The notes under the pieces: model-generated
What the model saw: only the letters and a program-made list of their open reading frames with translations
Databases searched by the model: none
What the model was told of the DNA's origin: nothing
Shown: in pieces, positions 17,160-24,680 of the stretch
Layout: the number at the start of each line of letters is the position of its first letter
Numbering within the stretch: the stretch's first letter is position 1
Made by a program: the position numbers and the translations under genes
From: Chitinophaga pinensis
GTDB lineage: Bacteria; Bacteroidota; Bacteroidia; Bacteroidales; GCA-2748055
Length of the DNA: 64,000 nt
NCBI GenBank assembly: GCA_945863035.1
Contig: CAMAZH010000003.1
Location: forward strand, 16,742-80,741
Reading direction: 5' to 3'

Positions 17160-17314
17160 GTACTTTTTTATTGTTGTCCGGCAAAACTTTTAATAATCTT
17201 TTAACTTCTGAGATTTTATAGCCATTTTCCAAAATTTCGTCGGCCTCAGGTAAACATGCTTTTAGTTTTTGTAACTAATTCAACAAATAATTGCGCGGCT
17301 TTGTTGCCAAATTA

Positions 17315-17341
17315 GGCTGCAGCGCAGCATAATATTTGTAG
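17315..17341 (+). repeat. GCTGCAG-type dispersed repeat, copy 1
   Basis: GCTGCAGCGCAGC followed by ATAATATTTGTAG. The core is a short inverted repeat GCTGC/GCAGC with a 3-nt centre. It is one of four copies in the window, in the same orientation as its partner 52 bp downstream. Confidence 0.7.
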
Positions 17342-17367
17342 TTGTTCAAATACATGTATGCTAATAA

Positions 17368-17390
17368 GCTGCAGAGCAGCGAAATATTAA
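17368..17390 (+). repeat. GCTGCAG-type dispersed repeat, copy 2
   Basis: GCTGCAGAGCAGC followed by GAAATATTAA. It has the exact core found again at 28329 and 28380 and the same AATATT-type tail. Confidence 0.75.
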
Positions 17391-17467
17391 ATTCTAAAAT
17401 AGTGCTAATCATTAAACGGACAACATTTTTTTTGAGTTTTCCATAAGCCTCGCTTTAAGGGCAAAAC

Positions 17468-17884
17468 TCAGTGAAGGGATTTTCTTTTAGTATAAAAGCT
17501 TTCAATTACCAACAGGAACGAAATGGCCAATCCGGTTTTCAATACAAAGGGAGAAAGTGAAATACTATCAACTATGCTAAACAAACCAGTAAAAGCGGCT
17601 ATGAAAGAGTGAAAAATAATGCTTAAAGGTTCTATATATACAATTAATTTTTTAAGAGCTCCCGCGTCAGTTGAAAGGTACCAGCCAGCTGCTGCCAATA
17701 TAGGTATCAGAAGCAGAAACCATAAATACTGCTGCCTTTTTGCTGTTGACTTTTCAACAGGAATATGCGCCAGAAGTATCGATTCCATAACCCTGTCAGT
17801 AAATTGACCTGTAGGCTCGTTATAACCTGTTTGCTTTAATACTTTACCTGTTATCTGGTCCAAACCGTTTTCATCCTGTACCAT
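17468..17884 (-). CDS. Small membrane protein downstream of ECF sigma factor (possible anti-sigma factor)
   Basis: The ATG at 17884 gives 138 residues; an ATG at 17917 is an alternative. The N-terminal half is soluble (TGKVLKQTGYNEPTGQFTDR), followed by one clear membrane helix around YLWFLLLIPILAAAGWYL and a second hydrophobic stretch close to the C-terminus (FVLKTGLAISFLLVIESFY). It sits 78 bp downstream of the sigma factor gene on the same strand. That position and topology fit a membrane anti-sigma factor, but there is no zinc-binding HxxxCxxC motif, so this is inference. Confidence 0.6.
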   Translation of the reverse strand: MVQDENGLDQITGKVLKQTGYNEPTGQFTDRVMESILLAHIPVEKSTAKRQQYLWFLLLIPILAAAGWYLSTDAGALKKLIVYIEPLSIIFHSFIAAFTGLFSIVDSISLSPFVLKTGLAISFLLVIESFYTKRKSLH

Positions 17885-17962
17885 TTGTCTTATCTTTTTA
17901 TTGCAAATCCAAAGCATCAAAAATTGTGAATTTCCCTAAGCTCATATCTCAGTACTCTGATC

Positions 17963-18553
17963 TTAACTTCTACCCTTTTCACCTACCGTGACGGAGCCCG
18001 ATGGATAAGGAAGTGCGTATTTAAGCCTCTCCCAGAGTCGTTTCCTGGCGCGGAAAAGCTTAATCTTCACATTCGATTCCGAGTAAGCTGTAATTTCTGC
18101 TATTTCCTTAATACTGCATTCCTGCAGATAAAAGAGGGTAATCACACCACGTTCATCATCAGGGAGCTTATCAAGAGCCTTTTGGAGTATTGATTGTCTT
18201 TCCTGCTCGTCAAGTCTACTAAAAACACTCTCGGTTTCACTAAGCTCAAAGTAGCTGAATCTGGGCTCATCGATAGAAACCATTTCAAGTTTCTTTTTCC
18301 GTAAATGCGATACACATTGGTTAAAAGCAATTCTATATACCCAGGTTGAGAACTTGCATTTATTTCTGAAGCTGCCCAACGATAGGTAGGCGTTAACAAA
18401 GGCGTCATGCGCAATTTCCTCTGCGTCCTCAGGTACTTTAACCATTTTAAGGGCGAAGGTGTAAATCATGCGTTTATGCCTGTTTACCAAGGTAGTGTAG
18501 GCATTTGCATCACCTTGCAGCACCCTGTCTATATAATAGTTATCATCTTGCAT
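17963..18553 (-). CDS. ECF-type RNA polymerase sigma factor
   Basis: A 196-residue sigma-70 family protein. Region 2 covers about residues 20-90 with AEEIAHDAFVNAYLSLGSFR and FSTWVYRIAFNQCVSHLRKKK, and region 4 covers about 125-185 with LPDDERGVITLFYLQECSIKEIAEITAYSESNVKIKLFRARKRL split across it. It directs polymerase to a stress or envelope regulon. A TGTAAC-N17-CGTC promoter lies just upstream, so autoregulation is likely. The promoter's -10 box is only 13 bp before the ATG, so the leader would be very short. Confidence 0.93.
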   Translation of the reverse strand: MQDDNYYIDRVLQGDANAYTTLVNRHKRMIYTFALKMVKVPEDAEEIAHDAFVNAYLSLGSFRNKCKFSTWVYRIAFNQCVSHLRKKKLEMVSIDEPRFSYFELSETESVFSRLDEQERQSILQKALDKLPDDERGVITLFYLQECSIKEIAEITAYSESNVKIKLFRARKRLWERLKYALPYPSGSVTVGEKGRS

Positions 18554-18566
18554 CAGTGGATATATA

Positions 18567-18593
18567 GACGCAGCTAACCGGAGTGAAGTTACA
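18567..18593 (-). promoter_or_regulatory. ECF-type promoter of the sigma factor operon
   Basis: On the minus strand TGTAAC (18593-18588) and CGTC (18570-18567) are separated by 17 bp, a typical ECF layout of a GTAAC/GAAC-like -35 and a CGTC -10. The identical hexamer, spacing and tetramer occur divergently at 18669-18695. Confidence 0.6.
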
Positions 18594-18668
18594 ACTTATC
18601 GCGGAAAAGTTAAAACAAAGAGCAAAAAGATCTGGAAGTACAGTTTAATGCAACTTCCGAAATATTTT

Positions 18669-18695
18669 TGTAACCGTCAGGCGATGCAATGCGTC
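18669..18695 (+). promoter_or_regulatory. ECF-type promoter of the DUF6249 gene
   Basis: TGTAAC at 18669-18674 and CGTC at 18692-18695 with a 17-bp spacer, 39 bp before the ATG at 18735. It matches the promoter-like site before the sigma factor gene in both boxes and spacing, so the sigma factor probably controls both. Confidence 0.6.
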
Positions 18696-18734
18696 AAAGA
18701 TTCAGAACAACAAGTAAAACTAAAAATTATAATT

Positions 18735-19079
18735 ATGGAACAAATTGCAAATGTTTTAATGATGGCGATTGCCTTTGCTTTCTTTTATGGTGCGCTTCAT
18801 TTATTGGTAAGACGAAAAGAGAGGCTAATGCTGATCGAGAAAGGGGTTAATCCTCCGGATTCGAAATTGGAATTCCCTGCTTTCTCAGGCTCTCCCTCAA
18901 TTTTCTCAGGACTTAAATTCGGGATGTTCTTTATTGGGATAGGAATTGGTATTTTGCTTGGCAGTATAGTTGCTGCAACTACAATTATTGATTCTGAGGT
19001 TGCCTATTTTTCTATGATTTTTCTTTTCGGGGGATTGGCATTGGTGATTCATCATTTTATTGAGAAGAAACAATCCTGA
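18735..19079 (+). CDS. DUF6249-type small membrane protein
   Basis: From the ATG at 18735 the product has 114 residues and three hydrophobic segments: ANVLMMAIAFAFFYGALHLL at the start, FGMFFIGIGIGILLGSIVAA in the middle and FSMIFLFGGLALVIHHF near the end. The RRKERLMLIEKG motif after the first helix is typical of the family. It is divergent from the ECF sigma gene with a matching promoter, so it is a likely member of that regulon. The biochemical role is unknown. The track start at 18648 lies upstream of the promoter and is rejected. Confidence 0.8.
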   Translation: MEQIANVLMMAIAFAFFYGALHLLVRRKERLMLIEKGVNPPDSKLEFPAFSGSPSIFSGLKFGMFFIGIGIGILLGSIVAATTIIDSEVAYFSMIFLFGGLALVIHHFIEKKQS

Positions 19080-19105
19080 TATTTTAATGCTGATTCAGAG
19101 GCTTT

Positions 19106-19168
19106 AAGGATCATGATAAATCAAGATTGGAACAACCAAAACCTAATCTTTGTGAATATCTGATCCTT
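19106..19168. terminator. Nested hairpin between convergent genes
   Basis: Outer arms AAGGATCA (19106-19113) and TGATCCTT (19161-19168) enclose inner arms AAGATT (19123-19128) and AATCTT (19145-19150). It lies between the ends of the DUF6249 gene and the receptor gene and could end transcription from both sides. There is no strong T-run. Confidence 0.4.
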
Positions 19169-19200
19169 ACTGCCTTAAAACGTTGTGGAATTTTCATTGT

Positions 19201-21465
19201 TTATCGGAATTCCAGTGTTACTCCCCCGAAATAATTCCTGGGTAAGGCCGGATAGTAATAACGCGGAGCCGCCCCACCAAAAGAGGGTGCATTCACAAGA
19301 ATCATTCCGGCATAATTTGCATCGGTAAGATTCTTCATGCCGCCGTAAACCTGAATCCGGTGTTGTTTTTCGCCAATCTGTCTGGAGAAACTCAGGCGCA
19401 GATCAATAGTTTGCCAACCTCCATATTCGCTTGTGTTCGAATCGTTCATAAACTGATTTCCGGAAAATCTGTGTGTCATCATAATTCCATATGCACTGAA
19501 GAGTTTCAAGCGAATCTCATTATAAAAGGTTGACGAAGGGATTCCCGGCAAGCTATTTCCCGAATAGCTGATATTGTCATCAATAAAATCAACAAAGCTG
19601 TTTTTCGAAACAGAAAAGGAGCTGGTAAGAATGAGTTCGTGTTTTTCTCTTATCGAGGGAGAAAAGACCTCCATGCTCATAAAAGATTCAAAACCAATAT
19701 GTTTTGTTTTCCCTGCATTTATTCCTGAGAATATTTCTTCGGAAATACGCTGCGTTACCAGCAGGTTGGAAAGCGCAATGTAATAAGCAGTAAAATCGTA
19801 ACTGAATCTTCCAAAAAGCGATTTCCCGCGAATTCCGGTGTCGAAATTCCATCCGGTCTCGGGTTTCAGACCCGTATTGATTTGTCCATCGGGAAGAAGG
19901 GTTTCCTCGAGGGAGGGAGCCGAAAAGCCGTGGCCGGCGCTGGCATGGAGGCTGGATTGGGAACCCAAACGGTAATTGATCCCCAACCGGGGCGACAACA
20001 CCGGGTTGTACCTGTATTTCCCTCCCAGATCGACGCTGTCACCCGTGAAAAAATCTTTAAGCGAATAGTTGAGAACATTAAGGTTCAGCCCGAATTCCGC
20101 GGTAAAATTCTTTTCCGGTTTGAATCGCGTCAGGGCGAAAGTGTTCAGGTAAAAGCGTTTTTCGCGATTGTCTGCCAGCAGTGCTCCCTGCTCTCCCTGC
20201 AGGGTTTCAAATATTTTCCAGTTGAATCCTTCAAGAAAAGCTTCCGCACCAGCAACAATCTCAAATTTGCCCCGGCTTATATGAATATGGTCCTGTACCC
20301 CTGCCGACGCCGAATTCTCATCAAGTATATTGAAGGGCCTTGACTCATACGGATCGGAAAAAGAGGTAAATACCGACAATTTGTTGGACAGCCCGGGTTT
20401 AAGCTGAGTGTCCGCAGAAATGCCTGCAAGAAGTTTCCTGTACTGCTCAAAACCCTTAACGGCAAGCCAGTTGGGGGCTGCAAGCCTGGGGTCGGAACTG
20501 AAACTGCTCAGATTTACCGAGCTTGGTATCTGTGCTTCCACACCGGTGTACAGCAGGCTGAATTTCAATCCTGTGTTTCGAAGATTCCTGGTGGATGAAA
20601 AAAGCAGCGAGTTTCGGGTATACCTGCTGTTCTGACGAAATCCCTCACTACGGGAGTTCGAATAGAACAGAGATTGAGCTCCCTTTTCCGATTTGTGCCC
20701 CGCCCTTAGATACGACCTAAAAGCCCCGAAAGATCCGGCTTCGGAGCTGAACGCGAATGAAAAATCATCATCGCTTGGCTGGAGCGACCACATTCGAATG
20801 GCTCCCCCGAGACCCGAACCGTAAACAGCCGATGACGGGCCCTTCAGAACTTCAATCCGCCCGATAGCAGCAATATCGATTTCCTCAATGCTTGTGGCAC
20901 CATCGCCCGTGGTGAGTGGGATATCGTTGAGATAGGCTCTGATGCGGTTTGACCCGTATGGGCTTCTGGATCCGATACCACGGATAGTAAGTCGGTTGGT
21001 GTTGTACCCTCCCCCCGACATGTTTAATCCGGGAACCTGATTAATAGCATCGTTCAATACAATGCTGTTATGAACCTGAAGGTTCTGAAGCGTAAGAGAG
21101 CTCACCGAACCGGTCGAATTTAAAAGACTCTCTGTAATCCCTGATACAGTAACTATAATTTCCTGTATTGTTTGAATTTCAGGATCCATTTCGAGAACCA
21201 GAGACGAGGGTGATTTGGAAACCTCAAAAATTTTCGGGGCATATCCCACGAAAGAAATACGCAGGTTTACCCGATCCTCGTTTTTCAAGGGTAAGCTGAA
21301 GTAGCCATCAGCATTGGTTGATGCACGCAAATCGTTATCCGAAAGAATTGTTGCACCCGGTAGTCCTGCCCCCGTCTGGGAATCAATAACCCTCCCGCTG
21401 AGTTGCGATAAAGCAGCAGAGGAACAGAGAATGCTTAAAGTGAAAGTCAGTATCAGGTTTCGCAT
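19201..21465 (-). CDS. TonB-dependent outer-membrane receptor (iron or cofactor type)
   Basis: The ATG at 21465 gives 754 residues; the track start is a GTG two codons earlier. After a signal peptide (to ALSQ) come a regulatory-like domain (about 22-105), a plug with LNMSGGGYNTNRLTIRGIG and RIEVLKGPSSAVYGSGLGGA, and a barrel ending in NYFGGVTLEFR. The barrel has HASAGHGFSAPSLEETLLPDG, which is the pattern of siderophore and vitamin receptors and not of SusC. It follows the esterase gene by 23 bp, so the two are probably co-transcribed. Confidence 0.92.
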   Translation of the reverse strand: MRNLILTFTLSILCSSAALSQLSGRVIDSQTGAGLPGATILSDNDLRASTNADGYFSLPLKNEDRVNLRISFVGYAPKIFEVSKSPSSLVLEMDPEIQTIQEIIVTVSGITESLLNSTGSVSSLTLQNLQVHNSIVLNDAINQVPGLNMSGGGYNTNRLTIRGIGSRSPYGSNRIRAYLNDIPLTTGDGATSIEEIDIAAIGRIEVLKGPSSAVYGSGLGGAIRMWSLQPSDDDFSFAFSSEAGSFGAFRSYLRAGHKSEKGAQSLFYSNSRSEGFRQNSRYTRNSLLFSSTRNLRNTGLKFSLLYTGVEAQIPSSVNLSSFSSDPRLAAPNWLAVKGFEQYRKLLAGISADTQLKPGLSNKLSVFTSFSDPYESRPFNILDENSASAGVQDHIHISRGKFEIVAGAEAFLEGFNWKIFETLQGEQGALLADNREKRFYLNTFALTRFKPEKNFTAEFGLNLNVLNYSLKDFFTGDSVDLGGKYRYNPVLSPRLGINYRLGSQSSLHASAGHGFSAPSLEETLLPDGQINTGLKPETGWNFDTGIRGKSLFGRFSYDFTAYYIALSNLLVTQRISEEIFSGINAGKTKHIGFESFMSMEVFSPSIREKHELILTSSFSVSKNSFVDFIDDNISYSGNSLPGIPSSTFYNEIRLKLFSAYGIMMTHRFSGNQFMNDSNTSEYGGWQTIDLRLSFSRQIGEKQHRIQVYGGMKNLTDANYAGMILVNAPSFGGAAPRYYYPALPRNYFGGVTLEFR

Positions 21466-21488
21466 CAACACATAACAAATATTCTGCG

Positions 21489-22349
21489 TTATTGATGAAA
21501 GCTAACAGAAATAAATTTCAACACCTCTGGTAACGACTCTCTCCAATAGGTCCAGTTATGAGCACCATCGCGAACCCGGTATTCATGGGCGATTTCTTTT
21601 TTCCGCATGGCAATATGAAGCATGGCGTTACCCTCATAGAGAAAATCATCGTCACCGCAGTCAATATACCAGCGTACCGGACTTTTTTGGTCTGCAGGCA
21701 AGTTCTCAACCAGATAAACGGCATCGTGGTTTTTAAAATAGCTGTCTATTTGCTCGGGGGAGAGCTTAAGATCAGCCAATTCTTTCGCCTGCCTGTCGCG
21801 GTTTTCGGTGTACCGCCTTACAGATGCGCTAAGGGGACAAGCAGAGGAGAACATTTCAGGGTGATGGAGTGCATAAATTGTTGTTCCCCCGCCTCCCATA
21901 GATAAACCTGCTATGGCCCGATATCGCTTCTCGGCACGGATTCGGTATGTTTTTTCAATAAACGGAATGAATTCCTGAAAGAAGAAATCCTCGTAGCGGA
22001 AATCGCCTCCGATGGAATTAAAATAGCCTCTTTTTCCTGCATCTGCATCAGGCATAACAATAATCATAGCTGTGGATGCTCCTTCCCGTATCGCTTTGTC
22101 GGCAATATATCCCACCTCGCCGAACTGCACCCAGCCAGATTGGTCGTCGCCTGAGCCATGCAGCAGGTAAAGAACAGGGTAGCTCCGGTTTGATGTTTCG
22201 TAATCCGGGGGAAGATAAACCGAATACTTCCGCTCCATGTTAAGGATTTTGCTGGATAGGGAGAGGTTGTCTGAGACCTTGCCGGATTGGGAAAATAGAA
22301 TAATAGGGAACGTCAAAAAAAACGCGGAAAACATCATTAGTTTTTTCAT
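21489..22349 (-). CDS. Exported esterase of the esterase D / enterochelin-esterase superfamily
   Basis: A 286-residue alpha/beta hydrolase with a signal peptide (to ILFSQ). The nucleophile elbow GLSMGG, an acidic residue in IDCGDDDF and the histidine in DGAHNWTYW form the expected Ser-Asp-His triad. YPVLYLLHGSGDDQSGW is the oxyanion region. The family includes feruloyl and acetyl esterases and the periplasmic siderophore esterase IroE. The downstream TonB receptor makes a role in ligand release plausible but not shown. The gap to relA upstream is 28 bp. Confidence 0.87.
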   Translation of the reverse strand: MKKLMMFSAFFLTFPIILFSQSGKVSDNLSLSSKILNMERKYSVYLPPDYETSNRSYPVLYLLHGSGDDQSGWVQFGEVGYIADKAIREGASTAMIIVMPDADAGKRGYFNSIGGDFRYEDFFFQEFIPFIEKTYRIRAEKRYRAIAGLSMGGGGTTIYALHHPEMFSSACPLSASVRRYTENRDRQAKELADLKLSPEQIDSYFKNHDAVYLVENLPADQKSPVRWYIDCGDDDFLYEGNAMLHIAMRKKEIAHEYRVRDGAHNWTYWRESLPEVLKFISVSFHQ

Positions 22350-22377
22350 TGCATTCTTAAGTTAATTAGTAGTTGAA

Positions 22378-24588
22378 TTATTCGATCCTTTTAACCGACA
22401 TTACCCCTTTCACCTTAACGATTTTTTTGATCAGAGCATCGAGATGTGCCGTATCGCTTACAAAAACGGTAAGCGTGCCTTCAAAAAGCCCATCATTACT
22501 GTCAACGGCAATAGATCTCATGTTAACCTTCAAATCCTTTGAGATAACATCAGAGATGTTGCTCACGATTCCGATATCATCAACTCCGGTAATGCGTATG
22601 GTTGCAAGAAACGTGCGGTTTCCTTCGGTTTGTCTCCAGCGTGCTTTTACAATCCGGTAACCGTATTTGGAAATAAGTTGTTTGGCATTGGGGCAATTCA
22701 GGCGGTGAATTGTAATCCCTGCTCCGATAGTAACAAAGCCAAAAACATTGTCTCCAAATATAGGGTTGCAGCATTTGCCAAGTCGGTATTCGACGTTCGA
22801 CAGTCGGTTGTCGATAACAAGGTAATCGTCGCTTTCAGCCTGCGTATTGCGGATCAGTTTTTCCAGGGCCTCCTCTTCGATAGGCACGGGCTTGGCTTCC
22901 ACCTGCTTCTCATCTTCGGTAACAATATTCTTTATTTCAAGAAGATCGAGCTTTTCGGTAGCGATATCGAAATACAGGTCAATAGCGTCATTGTATTTAT
23001 AATGGTGGAGCAATTTTCTAATATACAAGTCCTGGAATTCCAATTTCCAGTTTTTGAACCGGCGCTGCAGTATTTCCTTTCCGTTCTCAGCCTCTTTTAG
23101 CTTCTCTTCCTTCAGGGCAAACTTGATTTTAGCTTTGGCCTTGGATGTGACCACATAATTTATCCAATCCTGCTTGGGCTTCTGGGTTTTCGAGCGGATA
23201 ATTTCAACCTTATCCCCGTTTTTCATGGGGTAGCGGATTGGCACATTCTTGCCGTTCACCTTTGCTCCCACGCAACTTGAACCCACAGCGGTATGCACCT
23301 CAAAAGCAAAGTCGAGAACGGTGGCTCCCTCGGGAAACTTTTTCAAATCCCCATTGGGAGTAAAAACAAAGATTTCCCTGGCGTAGAGGTTTAATTTAAA
23401 ATCGTCGATAAGGTTAATCGCGTCGGTCTCGGAATTCTCAAGCAGTTCGCGAACCTTTCCAAGCCATTCGTCAACACCCTTTTCTCCCTTGATTCCCTTA
23501 TACTTCCAGTGTGCAGCAAAACCGTTTTCAGCAATTTCGTCCATTCGTCGGCTTCGGATCTGAACTTCAACCCAATCACCACCGGGAACCACAACGGTTG
23601 CGTGCAATGACTCATAGCCGTTGCTGCGGGGTACCGAAATCCAGTCACGCATGCGTTCGGTATTCGGAGTATAAAAATCCGTGATGATGGAAAACACTTT
23701 CCAACAATCGGCTTTTTCATTTTTCTGGGGAGTGTCGAGGATGATGCGTATCGCGAACTTGTCATAAATCTCCTCGAAATCGACCTTTTGCTTTTTCATC
23801 TTTTTCCAGATGGATGAAATGGCTTTGGGCCGGCCTTTGATCTCCGCTTTCATTCCCTGCTTTTTCAGTTCATTCTCGATGGGAGCAATAAATTCGCTGA
23901 TGAACTTGGTACGTTTCGCATCGGATGCTTTGAGCTTTTCCGAAATTTTCTTGTAAGGTTCGGGCTCAAGGTACTTCATTGTGAAGTCTTCCATTTCCGA
24001 CATCATATTGTACAGACCGAGTCTGTGAGCCAAAGGGGAGTATATATAACTGGTTTCGGAGGCAATGCCAATCCGTTGCTCCACAGGAAGATTATCGAGC
24101 ATTCTCATCTGATAAAGGCGCTCAGCAAGTTTGATGAGGATAACCCTCACATCCGAAGCCAGTGTGAGAATAAGGTTTCTGAGGTTTTCGGCTTGCGAGG
24201 AAGTCTTTTCCGTTTTGATACTGGAAATCTTGCTGAGTCCGCCGGTAATTTCTGCTACTTTTTCCCCAAACTTCGCCGAGATCTCCGGCATGGATAACTC
24301 AGGCTCGTCAACGAACTCAAATATCAGGGCAGCGATGACGCTCGTGCCTCCGAGGCCTATTTCCCGAGCAACGATCTGCGCCAGCGAAAGGGAATGGAAA
24401 ATGGTGTACTCCCCCATTCTCTTGGGCGTTTTTTTGCACAACTCATTAACCATTTCAAAGGCCATACGAATATGCTGCATCTCCTCGGGGGAGGAAACCG
24501 GCTTGCAATCGTTAAGCAGCTGCCGGTATTCCGAGAGCACTTTTTTTTCTATATCCGTGTTTGAAGCATGCATATGAAATCCCGACAT
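22378..24588 (-). CDS. relA: RelA-type (p)ppGpp synthetase with degenerate hydrolase domain
   Basis: A 736-residue protein with the long RelA/SpoT layout: HD domain (about 60-190), synthetase (about 240-370, with GRPKAISSIWKKM, SNGYESLHATV and VEVQIRSRRM), TGS (about 405-470), zinc-finger-like CC region (YRLGKCCNPIFGD) and a C-terminal ACT domain. In the hydrolase domain His65 is kept, but the HD pair is Phe90-Glu91 and the usual LADR aspartate is Glu156 (LAER). Hydrolysis of ppGpp should therefore be lost and the protein should act as a synthetase. A separate SpoT is expected elsewhere. It is followed closely by the esterase gene. Confidence 0.9.
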   Translation of the reverse strand: MSGFHMHASNTDIEKKVLSEYRQLLNDCKPVSSPEEMQHIRMAFEMVNELCKKTPKRMGEYTIFHSLSLAQIVAREIGLGGTSVIAALIFEFVDEPELSMPEISAKFGEKVAEITGGLSKISSIKTEKTSSQAENLRNLILTLASDVRVILIKLAERLYQMRMLDNLPVEQRIGIASETSYIYSPLAHRLGLYNMMSEMEDFTMKYLEPEPYKKISEKLKASDAKRTKFISEFIAPIENELKKQGMKAEIKGRPKAISSIWKKMKKQKVDFEEIYDKFAIRIILDTPQKNEKADCWKVFSIITDFYTPNTERMRDWISVPRSNGYESLHATVVVPGGDWVEVQIRSRRMDEIAENGFAAHWKYKGIKGEKGVDEWLGKVRELLENSETDAINLIDDFKLNLYAREIFVFTPNGDLKKFPEGATVLDFAFEVHTAVGSSCVGAKVNGKNVPIRYPMKNGDKVEIIRSKTQKPKQDWINYVVTSKAKAKIKFALKEEKLKEAENGKEILQRRFKNWKLEFQDLYIRKLLHHYKYNDAIDLYFDIATEKLDLLEIKNIVTEDEKQVEAKPVPIEEEALEKLIRNTQAESDDYLVIDNRLSNVEYRLGKCCNPIFGDNVFGFVTIGAGITIHRLNCPNAKQLISKYGYRIVKARWRQTEGNRTFLATIRITGVDDIGIVSNISDVISKDLKVNMRSIAVDSNDGLFEGTLTVFVSDTAHLDALIKKIVKVKGVMSVKRIE

Positions 24589-24680
24589 ATCTATTTAACC
24601 GCAATAATCCAATGATTCAAATATACTAAGTTTATGGCGAAATTAAAAGATTATCGAATTGCAGGAATCCCTGATACCAA

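Larger units (their letters stand above)
17160..17467. other. Intergenic region with a paired dispersed repeat
   Basis: This 308-bp stretch holds two copies of a GCTGCAGnGCAGC quasi-palindrome, listed separately, and a GAGTTTT/AAAACTC inverted pair at about 17433 and 17465 that overlaps the end of the gene at 17468. No open frame or RNA gene is seen. Confidence 0.5.
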
